From Mytilisepta virgata (Eukaryota > Mollusca > Bivalvia > Mytilida > Mytilidae): 64,000 nucleotides of DNA. The stretch lies in assembly GCA_028015205.1 (NCBI GenBank), contig CM051508.1:14712001-14776000 (forward strand), given 5' to 3'. Shown piece after piece: positions 1 through 10,613 of this stretch; positions within the stretch are counted from its first letter, which is position 1; each line of letters starts with the position of its first letter. Below the pieces are notes generated by a model, which searched no databases, was not told the origin of the DNA, and saw only the letters and a list, made by a program, of their open reading frames with translations. The translations under genes were made by a program, and so were the position numbers.

Positions 1-1118
1 AAATATGTAATATTAGAAATTGAATTATTAATATAAGAAATTGATTTCTAATTTTACAAGTTCTAATATTAGGAAATACCCTTTTTGTCCACTTTGGCTT
101 GCCATACAAGAGAGCACAAAAACAAATTCAATAGAAAACTGAAATCCAACACACACAAAAAGGAATGACATCAAGTGCTCTGAAATTACAAACATATCCT
201 GATCTTATAACAGCACCAATATCAAAACAGCAAAGAATGTGGTTTTTGTATTTATAAATAGACGATACTAGTATTTTTGCAGTAATGTTTGGGCCCATTC
301 ATCTTTTCTTTTCTAACACTGTTTTGATCATTTCTACGCTTTAAACTGTTGCTGCCATGATCCAATATGTATATAAAATATATTGTATGATAACAATTCT
401 GATGTACAAGCTGTGCATTTACTCATCAGTTATGCTGAAGGCCAAAACGTTTGAAAGCGAATCGTTGAAAGATATGAATATCGTTGAATACTTTCACACT
501 AGACCCACGAACCAAAATATAATCAACATTTGTTACATATTGAAAACCATATTGTCAGCGATCAAAGATCAGCTGTGATAATATGGTTCTTAAAGTTTCA
601 TAAGTATCACATATACAAAAGGCCTATATTTTATGAATATTTGATAAAGAATTATATTGATTCTTTTCTCATATCGCTAAATATATATCACCTCTGAGCG
701 AAACACTAGGGCCTACCTGACTGTTAAGATGTCACTCCAACTGTCCTACAGTACAATAATGTGAATCTGTATAAAGTATAGACACTATCAAGAACCAGGT
801 ACACTGTTCCAAAAATGAATCCACAATGTTTATTGCAATTTTTAAAAATACCAGTTTTGTATTTTTTGTTGCAACGAGTTACCAATGTTTTATCAAAAAT
901 AGCATCAGCCAATTGTCTCCAATGACCAAGTAACCCAGGGGTGATAACAAAATAATCTCACTTAAACCATTATTACCAAAGGGAAATAAGTTCAGTTGTC
1001 TCCCTGTATTAGCTTGGTTAATGGAGATAACTGACCAATGTTTCTATTTATGCTTATAAAATTTTCTGAAAAGACAACAGACCAAATCCAAACATTCGCC
1101 AAGGTCAATTATGATCAG
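1..1118. other. No gene recognised; AT-rich noncoding DNA
   Basis: No convincing coding frame. A weak piece resembling dispersed repeat R7 (ATCAGTTATGCTGAAGGCCA) lies near 425-450. The 73-codon frame through this stretch looks like chance in AT-rich DNA. Confidence 0.5.
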
Positions 1119-1122
1119 TTAA

Positions 1123-1480
1123 GGATGCTCGCTGGTCATGTTTTGGGCTTTTTGTCAAATTTACGGAATCCTCGGGTTTTATCCATTTCTTAAACATTAA
1201 ATTTTTTGCCCATGAACCCCCACTTTTTCTTTTATAATTTAATCATATATACCTTAAAATGGTATTTGACAAAATTTTACGAAATCCTTTTTATTTTTTC
1301 ATACATTTTTGAAGTTGCCAATGAAAAGACAATGGAAAATCCAGAGAAAACCTATTTCCTGCAAATTTTCAAGGCTTTATAGCTTTTAAATGGGCACATG
1401 AACCTATATTTTTTTTCTTCCTTATTTGTTTACTATTCATATGTTCTCTCAAACTAAAACACCTATTTCAAATCCCCCCA
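1123..1480 (+). mobile_element. TTAA family C element, right end missing
   Basis: Starts with TTAA (1119-1122) followed by GGATGCTCGCTGGTCATG. It is closely similar over about 350 bp to the complete copy at 57925-58316. Similarity stops at a C-run and A-run near 1475-1497, and the matching right terminal repeat is not found. This is therefore a truncated or decayed copy. Confidence 0.75.
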
Positions 1481-1776
1481 AAAAAAAAAAAAAAAAAGAA
1501 ATGGCCATTTAACATCTACGGTGGTCATCAAGGGATGGTTTAACCTTGGTTTTCAACATATAAATAAGGTTTGATTATAGATAATTATGTAAAAATCATG
1601 AGCAAAGGGTTTACTGTCTAACATACATAGTGTTTGAAATAATTATTATTTAATTTTTTAAGTTAAGCCAGTTTTGTATCAAAAGTTTACAAACAAAAAA
1701 AACCAATAGGTAAAAATTTGATAGATGGATTTTTTTTATAAATTTTATAAATGAATGCATAAATCCTCTATGTTAA

Positions 1777-2047
1777 GGTATCCGGACCATAATAGATCAC
1801 GATCGAAAATTGTATCTCTTTTTGACCGTGAATGGCTGAAACAAACAATTTAAAGCTGGAATTTTGTATATATATTTTTCTCAAGTTAAAACACACTTTG
1901 TTGCTTATATGCAGAGTCTGTAAAAATAAGTTAGTTATATTGGCATTTCCGAAGTTTGCCGATAATTACCGAGGTCATTTCAATTGCGTTGAATGGAACA
2001 TCCGGGAACTTTTGAATAATCACGTGGTCATTTATGGTCCGGATACC
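1777..2047 (+). mobile_element. TTAA family A MITE, copy 1 (271 bp)
   Basis: Inverted ends GGTATCCGGACCAT at left and ATGGTCCGGATACC at right, directly flanked by TTAA on both sides (1773-1776 and 2048-2051). It is closely similar to copies at 6941-7217 and 35236-35503. No transposase is present; the 83-codon frame across it simply crosses the element. TTAA duplication plus a 5' GG suggests a Kolobok-type parent more than piggyBac, whose ends usually start with C. Confidence 0.88.
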
Positions 2048-2157
2048 TTAATTTTTCCACATGTTGTAATAAATGATTTCTGAATACCATTATATAGTTA
2101 CATTTTAATCTTCCATTATATAATATCAATCGGTTTTCTTTTTAACATTACTCTTAA

Positions 2158-2430
2158 GGTGGTACCCAACACTTTCACTAAAATTAATTTGGCTCGTTTA
2201 ATTTTCATAAAATTTTGACAAAGTATTTACTTTGACCCATTGACAAAAATTTTAAAATTTCGAAACATTTGAACCAACCAATTCATCAGAAAAATTACAC
2301 TGATTGTATAGCAGTTTGACAAACACTAATATTGATCATTGAAAAGCTTAATATTCCCTTAACAACACAACGTTATTAAAAAGTTTAGCTGATTTTACAG
2401 AGTTATCTCCCTGTAGTGTTAGGTACCACC
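2158..2430 (+). mobile_element. TTAA family B MITE, copy 1 (273 bp)
   Basis: Ends GGTGGTACCCAACAC and GTGTTAGGTACCACC form inverted repeats, flanked by TTAA at 2154-2157 and 2431-2434. A second copy is at 41355-41628. Near the right end the 12-mer GGGAGATAACTC (minus strand, 2400-2411) sits exactly 19 nt inside the TTAA. Nonautonomous. Confidence 0.88.
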
Positions 2431-2713
2431 TTAAATTAATATTTTAAACAAATTTATAAATTGAACATATAATCAATATCCGCATTTTTACAATATCATT
2501 TCAAAAACAAAATTCGTACAAAACGTACTAGCTGTGATATATGTACTCTCCAGACGATTGGGCCACAGGCACGTCTCCATCACGAAAAGGGAAGTAAGTA
2601 ATTGGAAAATTAAAATCGTCCCTTTTATAATAAATTTAAACACGTATCTCTCCAATTCCGATATTTATAGTAGGATCTAAAAAGAACAGCATTTACTATT
2701 CTTATTAGCTTTG

Positions 2714-2931
2714 TTAAAATGTAGTTCTTTTTGGATAAATGTATTTTGCATATTTAAGAAACTCAGGGTTATCAATAAAAAAAACAATTTCATAATGGCC
2801 TGCATGAACATTGAAGAAATTATAGTGGTCGACGGTTACAAATATTGCTTCTCTTTCAGTTTTGATTCTTAAATATGTAAAACGATCTCCATTTTTAACA
2901 GACAATAACATGTAACATAATGAACTCTCAC
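2714..2931 (-). CDS. Candidate terminal exon of an acidic KxE-motif protein
   Basis: This minus-strand open exon could be the last exon of the gene that starts at 4757. The minus-strand sequence TTAACAG at its upstream edge supplies an acceptor. The first two exon bases (GT) complete the codon left open by one base at the upstream donor. The frame then runs without interruption to a TAA at 2714-2716. With the upstream exon the coding length is 579 nt, exactly 193 codons including the stop. The encoded segment of about 72 residues is rich in aromatic and beta-branched residues (for example FTYLRIKTER and FVTVDHYNFF). I recognise no domain. The acceptor has a poor pyrimidine tract and no AATAAA is obvious close downstream, so the pairing with exon 1 is an inference. 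Confidence 0.33.
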
Positions 2932-3109
2932 CTGTTAACTACATTTAACTTGTTCATTCTACGAGACACATCAATTGTGGTCGCCAAGACTAAGTCGAGA
3001 CTTGTTTCATAAATCAGCGCGAGTTTACATAATTATATGGCAGATCATGCCTCATACGTTTGGCAGATATAACTCTTCATACTATTTTAAAATGCGCAGT
3101 CGTGATGCA

Positions 3110-3800
3110 AATTTAGAAAATTCAATACCTAATAGAATAGAGAATGGAAAAGGGGAATGTGTCAAAGAGACAACAACCCGACCAACCAAAGAGCAGAAAA
3201 CATCCCAAGGCTACCAATGGGCCTTCAACGCAGCGAGAAAATCCCGCACCCGGAGTCAGGCTTCAGCTGGCCCCTAAACAATAATGCATATTAGTGCGGC
3301 AAAATGGACGGCACACTAAACTCCGAAAAATACAAATGAACCAACATTCAAAAAACACACAAGACCAACAAAGGCTAGAGGTTCCTGACTTGGGACAGGC
3401 GCAAAAATGCGGCGGGGTTAAACATGTTTTGTGAGATATCAGCCCCCCCCCCCCCCCCTAATACCTCTAGCCAATGTGAAATAAAGAACACACAGCGATA
3501 CACACTGTAAAATTCAGCTCAAAAGATGTCCGAGTCCGACGTTAAAAATGGTAACAGAAGAAACTAAGCAAAATGTCAACGATCAATATATATTAACAAA
3601 GGACTACTAGGGTGACTGACTGCCAGCTCCAAACCTCACTCAATTTAATTGCTCGAAAGATTATGTCTATATCATATAGAAAAACAGCTACAATCTCTCC
3701 CGTTAGGGGTTTAGTAACAAGGCAACATAAATTATACGAGAAGATGCCAACAACTGGTTTTAGAATAAATGTGGTCATTTCCGATGCATATATTTATGTA
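3110..3800 (-). repeat. Mytilus-type dispersed repeat, inside the candidate intron
   Basis: On the minus strand this reads through CCGATGC, AAAACCAGTTGTTGGCAT, CTAAACCCCTAACGGGAG, AACCCCGCCGCATTTTTGCG and TCTCGCTGCGTTGAAGGCCC to TTGTCTCTTTGACACATTCC. I recall the same order of motifs from many Mytilus genomic and transcript sequences (memory only). It probably derives from the 3' part of a retroelement. Frames at 2975-3277, 3593-3778 and 3612-3842 fall in or across it and are not treated as genes. Confidence 0.7.
3443..3458. repeat. Poly-C tract (16 bp)
   Basis: Sixteen consecutive C residues within the Mytilus-type repeat. Confidence 0.95.
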
Positions 3801-4396
3801 TCGGTGCTGGGTTTTTTGCAAGTCATTTTTTACAGTGTATAGAAAATGGGGCATGAGTGACAAGACATGAGTTCAAATCGACATTACTTATAAAACTATT
3901 TACAATACATACATGACAAATGGTAGCCTTTTAATTCGACATTCAGTTAAAATATATAATAACACCAGACCATGGAAATTTTAGGTACAAGTTTACATAG
4001 CCTATTGACAACACATGTCCACTTGGTCCACTTGTAACGATGTGCTGATGGAGAAAAAATTTGATTTTACATCTACGTTCCTAATATACGATAACAATAA
4101 ATCCCGTTTTTTATACTATATATAGAGTTTTCCTTATATACATTGTAATAGGTTAGAAAAACATATTCTGGAGAATTCCATTTCATTGTAAAACTAAAAG
4201 AAATTGTATAAAGTAACTGTTGAGCTCGTTTAGCTCACACTTCACAGTTCACTAATTATGTATGACCAATAATAGGATTTCTCAGATGAAAAGAAATGAA
4301 AAGAGTCTACAACCTGAAAAAAACATTGCATGCCAAAACTTGATGGACTGTTTCAGTATTATTTTTTTACATTAAAAGTAATAAATAGATACTCAC

Positions 4397-4757
4397 ATCT
4401 CTTAGATGATATCGTAGTCAAACGATTTCCGCATCTTGGAAGATTACTAGGATACAAAGGTAAAGTAATCGTCGGTAATTCGACCCCTGTGATAGAAATA
4501 TCATCTACGTCTGTTATCGAGTCCGTATTCGAAGGTGACAGGGAATCAGTCGTCCCATCAGCCTCATTTTCACCTTCCTCATCGTCTGTTACACTGATTG
4601 CATTGTTATTTGTAACATTACAGTCCTGAACTGGTTCTTCCTCTTCGACTGGTTCTTGTTTTACAGTAACAGGTTTGTTAACGAATTCCAGACATTTGTA
4701 CTCTATATCACATGGTTCTCGCTTTATGTTAACAGCTTGGTTAATTATTTCGCACAT
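4397..4757 (-). CDS. First coding exon of an acidic KxE-motif protein
   Basis: Encodes about 120 residues from ATG at 4757-4755. An in-frame TAG lies in the same exon just upstream, after a CAG acceptor (exon edge 4769), so this is likely the first coding exon, preceded by 12 nt of 5' UTR here and a 5' UTR exon elsewhere. It ends at a strong donor, AGAT followed by GTGAGT (donor bases at 4396-4391). Two psi-K-x-E sites, IKREP near residue 12 and VKQEP near residue 32, are typical of sumoylated transcription regulators. They are followed by an acidic run (EEEEP) and a Ser/Asp/Glu-rich stretch (residues about 57-90). No zinc finger is visible in this part. The composition is far more protein-like than neighbouring frames. 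Family unknown; a nuclear regulator is an inference. The opposite-strand frame at 4330-4629 is its shadow. Confidence 0.55.
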
Positions 4758-4769
4758 CAGGATCTATCA
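4758..4769 (-). other. 5' UTR segment and splice acceptor before the ATG
   Basis: Minus-strand ACTCATTTCAG gives a consensus acceptor. The exon then has 12 nt, including an in-frame TAG, before the ATG at 4757. Confidence 0.45.
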
Positions 4770-4827
4770 CTGAAATGAGTATAATGTGAAGAATACAAAA
4801 GGCATATCTATATAGCAAATCACTGTC

Positions 4828-4945
4828 TATAAAGGGCACTGTAAAAATCTCCCAATTATATACAAAACTTGTAAAATTAACCTCTGTATAAAGGACACCT
4901 GCTCATAAAGGGAACATGTCTTTGGTACCATGGGTGCCCTTTATA
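4828..4945. mobile_element. Small inverted-repeat element (118 bp)
   Basis: Perfect 12-bp terminal inverted repeat TATAAAGGGCAC (4828-4839) and GTGCCCTTTATA (4934-4945). Internal short motifs 'tataaaggacac' and 'cataaagggaac' repeat the theme. No coding capacity. Target duplication not clear. Confidence 0.5.
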
Positions 4946-4949
4946 CAAC

Positions 4950-5835
4950 GGTTTGACTCAACATATCGTTTTCAATAACCTGTACCAAAATTAGAAAGCA
5001 TCAACAAAGAAACAGTAGTAATATTTGTCATCGGTGCCAAACAAAATTTTTACTGCGCTCAGTATACAACGACTTTTGAAAGCGATGTTTGCTCAAAAGT
5101 GTTGTGATCACAGTATGAAAAGATTGTTTCTCATCGGTACTGGATATTTCTACAGCTGTTCCTGTTGATTCTATTAAATTTTGCATCCATTTATATACAA
5201 TTCCTGATTTAATACCTATAGATGTGTAAAAGTTTTTGCGTGGTTTAATAGTATATCTTACCTGGACTTTAAGTACATTAAGTACTTTTGATATTATAAG
5301 GATGAAAACAATGACTTCATTATTTTAAACATTCCAAAGTTTGTTGTCATTGGCTTATTCCGAGATTCTTCTGACGTCGTCGAATTTTTTTTTCACTTGG
5401 CATGTGCCTTGGGAATTCAGAGTATATCCCACGTAAAAATATTGGAAATTTGTCTAATCATTTTTTATGATCAATTTTTTTAGAATTTCGAATTGATTTT
5501 CTGAAAAGAAACTCTTATATATGTCGCTTCTATAACCATTTAAACATCTAATAATGTCCAAAACTCCTCTTGTAAATAAAAGTTGCCAACAGAATATTGG
5601 TCATAAAAATCAAGCAGCTCAATTTATTTCTTAATATTTCAAAATTTCAGATTCGGTAAAATATTACAAATCAACTGGCATATGATCTGATATATTTTGT
5701 AATTCATTCAAAAATACAGTACTAATTTTCATAACAAAAGCTTACTGTAGATATTAGAAAGTTTATTTTGATTCTTGTTGATATAAACAAAGGAAAGAAA
5801 CAAATATAGTATAATAAATAACAAGGTGGCCGCTG
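4950..5835. other. No gene recognised
   Basis: AT-rich DNA without a supportable frame, RNA gene or repeat edge. Confidence 0.5.
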
Positions 5836-5837
5836 GA

Positions 5838-6185
5838 ACAATAAATTCTTTGATACCAATTTTTGATACACAAGATGTGCACACTTCGTCAGTTGAGATC
5901 AAAACCTAAAATAATTAAATCAAAACCACACCAATAATCTAAAATATTGAAGAACAACTCTAAATGTCAAAAGAACCGAAGGGTTAACCCAAAATCATCT
6001 AAGGACACAACTATGCACGAGGGAAATACTCCTTAGTTTTCATAAAAGTTAACATTTTAGAGACAGTAAAATTTAAAGTATCAATTTTGGGCTAGTATCG
6101 AAATACTAGGAACTGAGCTGGTGATACATTCGGTTATTTCGAGTCCACCAGGAGCGGTATTGACTCAGTGGTAATAATAAATATG
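5838..6185 (+). repeat. R7 dispersed repeat, near full unit
   Basis: R7 markers occur in order: AATAAATTCTTTGATACCAA, ACAAGATGTGCACA, AAGAACAACTCTAA, ATCATCTAAGGACA, ATACTCCTTAGTTTTCA, GTATCGAAATACTAGGAACT, GAGCTGGTGATAC and ACTCAGTGGTAATAATAAAT. Unit length is about 345 bp. Other copies occur at 8.0, 27.4, 40.4-41.3, 42.7, 43.3, 45.2, 49.7-50.1, 50.85, 54.7 and 58.5 kb. Confidence 0.75.
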
Positions 6186-6936
6186 AAGAACAAAAAGTAA
6201 CTAAATTTAGATTTACAGAGTCAAATGCGCTCATATACATTGTACACCTAGCCAATAAATTTTTGCAGGTCGCCTAAGTCGCATTATTAACAAGACTTGT
6301 AAGAAATATAATTCTCTTGTACAGATCAATTACTGGTAACCCATTTTTTTCCTAAACGGCCATTCAGGTGTTGTTTAGTTTTAATCGTCTTGATTTTCAG
6401 CATCTCAAAAGTTTCAACCAACCAAAAAAATAACATGAAAAAATCAAGAAAGGTCAAACAGGGTCATTGAAGACCAGTCATGATCACATCATCCCAGGTA
6501 AAATGCATTATATTTCTGGTCAGTGATGAGCTGGTATTTACAAGTCTAGATTGACTACAAGGCAATATATCTTGTTTTGGTCTTGTTATCTAGATTTCGT
6601 CTTAAAATTCAGACAATGTGAAAATTAAGACACAGGCAAGACAGAAACTAGGGTTGAAGAATGAATTTGATTTACTATAGAATGAAATACAATAGAAAGT
6701 TGATTTTAGACTAATGAACCTAAACAACTATCCCAAGTATTATTGAAATATAGTACAAAAAAATAAGAGAACTACGCTTTTAATGCGGTTATTCATGTTG
6801 AAAGTCATTCAACAAATGGGCTTTAATTCTAAACCTTAAAATAATCCAGCAAATTTATGAATTAGAAGAACAACAATAAACTCGTTAAGAAAACAAACAT
6901 AAAAACAAAAACAAACAATCCTATAGAAATACAATC
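6186..6936. other. No gene recognised
   Basis: AT-rich. It contains short motifs on the theme CTTGTTTTGGTCTTGTTATC that recur in diverged, inverted form near 16.17-16.33 kb, perhaps an old repeat. Confidence 0.4.
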
Positions 6937-6940
6937 TTAA

Positions 6941-7217
6941 GGTATCCGCACCATAATAGATCATGATTGAAATTGTCTCTCTGTTTGACCGTGAATGGCT
7001 GAATCAAACAATTTAATGCTGGAATTTTGTATATACATATTTCTCAAGTTGAAACACACTTTGTTGCTTATATGAGAGTCTGTAAAAATAAGTTAGTTAT
7101 ATTGGTATTTCCGAAGTTGGACGATAATTACCGAGGTCATTTCAATTGCGTTGTATGGAACATCCGAACATCCAGGAACTTTTGAATAATCACGTGGTCA
7201 TTTATTGTCCGGATACC
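6941..7217 (+). mobile_element. TTAA family A MITE, copy 2 (277 bp)
   Basis: TTAA at 6937-6940 and 7218-7221 flank ends GGTATCCGCACCAT and GTCCGGATACC. The interior is closely similar to copy 1 at 1777-2047. One terminal mismatch and a small internal duplication (AACATCCGAACATCC) distinguish it. Confidence 0.88.
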
Positions 7218-7221
7218 TTAA

Positions 7222-8000
7222 GATCACGCTCTCGAATTGACATACATGCCAGTGGAATGTCCTATCATATGAACAGTACACATACAGAAAGCTAACATTG
7301 CATTGAATGTGATATTGTTTAAAGCAAGATACATTTTTTAATACTAGTAAACAAAAAAATGAATAACAAAAAAGTCAACAATAACATTCCAATCAATCAA
7401 AGTCAACCTTACGAATGAAAGTTGTAACCACGAGAAGGGGTCTTTTTCATTCTCAGAAGAAAAGTTTTCAACAGTAGGCTGTTTTAGATGTTAAGAAAAT
7501 ATTGATATGAATGTTAAATTACGAAATTTCTGTCAGTATTATATTAAAATAGATATACTCTGTAACAAGGAATCATAGAAAACACCTAAACAAACTTAAA
7601 GACTACAACATCAGATTATATTGTCTGTGTATTGGGTCTGAATTATATAATACGTTTTTCTCTCTGATAAAGACATGTCAAGAATCGAGGAGACTTACTT
7701 TTTTAAAAATGTTTTCCTGTTTCGTCTGGGAAGCAGATTTAAGTTATTTCCTTTTCCAAATATAGGCGAGACAAGATGGCATTGACACAATTGATTCTAT
7801 CTACGTTATGTCTGGATCTGATCTACTATGTGCAATGAATAAAAGTGCGTTTATTTGCAAAATGTATTCCATTTGGCGATTAATATCCGTTACCACAGGT
7901 TTAATGCTAACTCTTTAGAGCCTAATAAAAGTCGAAATTTTTAATTCCCTTTTTTCGAAAATTATTTTAAACCAAAAGTACAACTTTTCTGAATAACACT
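7222..8000. other. No gene recognised
   Basis: Includes a short segment (7345-7415, AAAAGTCAACAATAACATTC) resembling dispersed family G seen at 22.07 and 43.1 kb. Otherwise featureless. Confidence 0.45.
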
Positions 8001-8240
8001 TTTTGTCAAAGAATTTTATTTGGTACCAATTTTGATGCACAAAATGTGTAAACATCGTGATTTAAAACTCATCACTTGTGCTCACGGTCAAAAATGTTGA
8101 AAATCAACACAATAACCTAAAACGTTGAAGAGCAAATTCACAATACAAAATTGACTGACAGGGTAACGCCTACATCATCTAAGAACATAGTTAGGCACGA
8201 GGGACATACTTCTTAATTTAAACACAATTTTAAAATAAAT
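8001..8240 (+). repeat. R7 dispersed repeat, partial copy
   Basis: Carries GGTACCAATTTTGATGCACA, ACTCATCACTTGTGCTCA, ACGTTGAAGAGCAAATTC and CATCATCTAAGAACATAG in the R7 order. The 3' part is absent. Confidence 0.7.
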
Positions 8241-8739
8241 CTTTCAAAATTAGCCATTTTGTTGACAATGAATCCACTTTTCCAATTTTGATTTTATTTT
8301 CAATAAAAAATTCCCGAATACCCTTCTACGTTAATTTTAAGGCATTGCAAAAATGTACTTCAGTATCAAATTCATATACAAATGTACTATCTAAAGTGAC
8401 TATATGGAAAATAGTAGAATAATAAATTAAAAAAATTGACATATTTAATGATATTAAATTTCGTGTTTCTGTACTACCTACTGTCAAATAGTAAAGTTAT
8501 GTTATCATTACACTCTATATGGAACATTTTTATTTTTAAATATAAAATTCTGTTCACAGGAATAGAAAGGTAAGAATACAAGTAAGAGTGATACAAAATA
8601 TTCCGAAACTGATAGTGATCAACACAATGGAATGCACAAAATTAATCTGGCTTGATTTACAGAGATTTAGATAATAACCATAGAGGCTCAGAGGGCTGAA
8701 ATATATCTTTCCCAAATATGACTATCATATCTTGATAAG

Positions 8740-10111
8740 GGTCTGAAATGGAATATTTTAGTGCACGACCTGGCAGAAATAAGAATTGCCAATGGCGGCC
8801 AGGTCTGTCGCGTGATCTGGACAAAATGAGTAAATTGTGTAAAATACCTCCCACAGCTTCTTGTCAAGTATCGTTTCATTTGGGCAAGCGGTTTCAGAGA
8901 AGAAGATTTCTCTATATCAGCCTATCAGAAACAAGAATTGCCCATGGCAACCATGCTTGTCGTCCAATCAGTACGAAGAAAATTAATTTCATAAAAGACT
9001 TTCCATAGATGCTCCTTGTCAAGTTTGGCAAGTTAAATCAACCAATGAGAATCAAGAAGTGACCATGGCGACCATGTCTGTCGCCCAATCTGGACGAAAG
9101 GCGGAAAATTTGTAAAGGATCTCCCATATATGCTTCTTGTGAAGTTTCGTTCAATTTGGCCCAGTGTTTTCAGAGGAGATGATTTTTTTTATATCAGCCA
9201 ATCAGAAATAAGAACTGCCCATGACGTTCATATTTGCAGTCTAATCGGGACGAAATGAGGTAATTTTATAAAGGACCTCCCATATATACTTCTTGTCAAG
9301 TTTCGTTCCATTTGGCCCAGTGATTTCAGAGAAGATGATTTTTTTTTTATATCAGCCAATCAGAAATAAGAACTGCCCATGGTGGCCATATTTGTAGTCC
9401 GATCGGGACAAAATTAGGAGCCGTTGTACAGAACCTCCCATTGATACTTCCTGTCAGGTTATATACCATTTGACCAAGCGGATCCAGAAAAAAAAATGGT
9501 TTAATCAACAAATGAGAAACATGAATTGCCCATGACGGCCATGGTTGTCGCATGATCTGATAAAAAAACCCACAACAGATGCTTCGTGTGAAGTCTCGTT
9601 CCCTTTGGCCAAGCGGTTTCAAAGAAGATTATCAACCGATGAAAGACAAGAACTGCCCATGACGGCCATGTTTGTCCTGATCAGGAGGAAATGAGAAAAC
9701 TTTGTATAGAACCTCCCAATTAGATGCTTTCTGTCAAGTTTCGTTCCATTTGGCCAAGCAATTTCAGAGGAGAAGATTTATTTCAGCCAATCAGAAACAA
9801 GAACTGCAGCCATAGTTGTAGTCCGATTTGGACGAAATGAGGAAATTTTATAAAGGACCCCCCATATATGCTTCCTTTTGGCTTGGCAGTTCAGGGGAGA
9901 AGATTTTTGAAAACTCAGAAAATCAAAATCAACAATTGCCCATGGCGGCCATGAGCAAATTTCATTAAGGAACTTACATAGATGTTTCCTGCCAAATCTA
10001 ATTTCATATGACCGAATGGTTTGAGAGAAGAAGATTAAAATGTGCAAAAGTTAACGGATGACGGACGCCAAGTGGTGACAAAAGCTCACATGGCCTTTGG
10101 CAAGGTGAGCT
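8740..10111 (+). mobile_element. Pearl-like tandem-core element P1, nine core units
   Basis: Nine diverged units of roughly 120-165 bp, each with AAGAATTGCCCATGGCGGCC-like, TCCCATATATGCTTCTTGT-like and TTCCATTTGGCCAAGCGGTT-like motifs (unit landmarks near 8769, 8932, 9050, 9206, 9364, 9510, 9640, 9793 and 9930). The array is followed by GATGACGGACGCCAAGTGG and a terminal hairpin. This is the layout of bivalve 'pearl' or Helitron-derived tandem-core elements. The several 60-97-codon frames here come from the repeat and are not genes. Confidence 0.7.
10083..10111 (+). repeat. Terminal hairpin of element P1
   Basis: AGCTCACATGGC and GCAAGGTGAGCT pair as an imperfect stem around a short loop, right after the GACGGACGC motif. 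The same arrangement closes P2 (21980-22010) and P3 (40168-40197). Confidence 0.6.
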
Positions 10112-10193
10112 ACAAATGTAAAAACAAAGAAGGTCAACCAGCATCAGTTAAACTGTTTTTATAAAGCTGACCACGATTCTCTCATGTCTCTTT

Positions 10194-10531
10194 CTACACA
10201 TAGTCTGTGTTATCATTACACCAGATCAAAGATTTGTGGCAAAATAGAACATTGGTATATTTGACGCAGTGATAAAAACACTCCGGCAATATTCCTGTTC
10301 GAGGCACATCGAAAACAACAGTGACAACTATAAAACACCACAAGTAAAACATAACCGTGCTTTCGATTTTGACACTTCCCATACTACATGTATACACAAT
10401 AGAATTTTCCAGAACAATTTGTGCATGCATTTGGGGTTGAATATTTCCGTGGATAACTTCTGGATCAACCGTCATTGGAAACACCAAATCAGCCTTTATA
10501 GGGTATCCAAAATCCAGATGAAGGTCAACTT
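10194..10531 (-). CDS. Candidate coding exon, unknown protein
   Basis: A minus-strand frame is open from just below 10560 down to 10194. A plausible acceptor (TTCGACTCTTTCAAAG, edge about 10531) lies upstream; an in-frame TAA sits just beyond. The sequence looks protein-like: GKVDLHLDFGYPIKADLVFP, then PMTVDPEVIHGNIQPQMHAQ, then a 17-residue hydrophobic stretch (VMFYLWCFIVVTVVFDV) and a Cys-containing tail. That would fit an ectodomain followed by one membrane segment, but I recognise no family. CpG-containing codons are more frequent than in flanking DNA. It does not join the gene at 4757, which has its own upstream stop. The overlapping plus-strand frame 10269-10613 is taken as the shadow. 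A candidate donor GTGTAATG lies at the low end. Confidence 0.33.
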
Positions 10532-10613
10532 TACCTTTGAAAGAGTCGAAACCGTATTTTTAAGACAATTTCAAAAATTTTCTATTGACAATTTTAAACA
10601 ATGTTTTCTTTAA

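Noticed and set aside
1773..2051. piggyBac assignment for the TTAA families
   Set aside because: TTAA fits, but all four families begin GG rather than the C-rich start usual for piggyBac; Kolobok-type is preferred, without a transposase to prove it.
2975..3277. 100-codon plus-strand ORF
   Set aside because: It covers the Mytilus-type repeat, whose likely sense strand is minus.
4330..4629. 99-codon plus-strand ORF
   Set aside because: It is antisense to the better supported minus-strand exon with splice sites and KxE motifs.
10269..10613. 114-codon plus-strand ORF
   Set aside because: The minus-strand frame over the same DNA is more protein-like and has an acceptor; the plus frame looks like its shadow.
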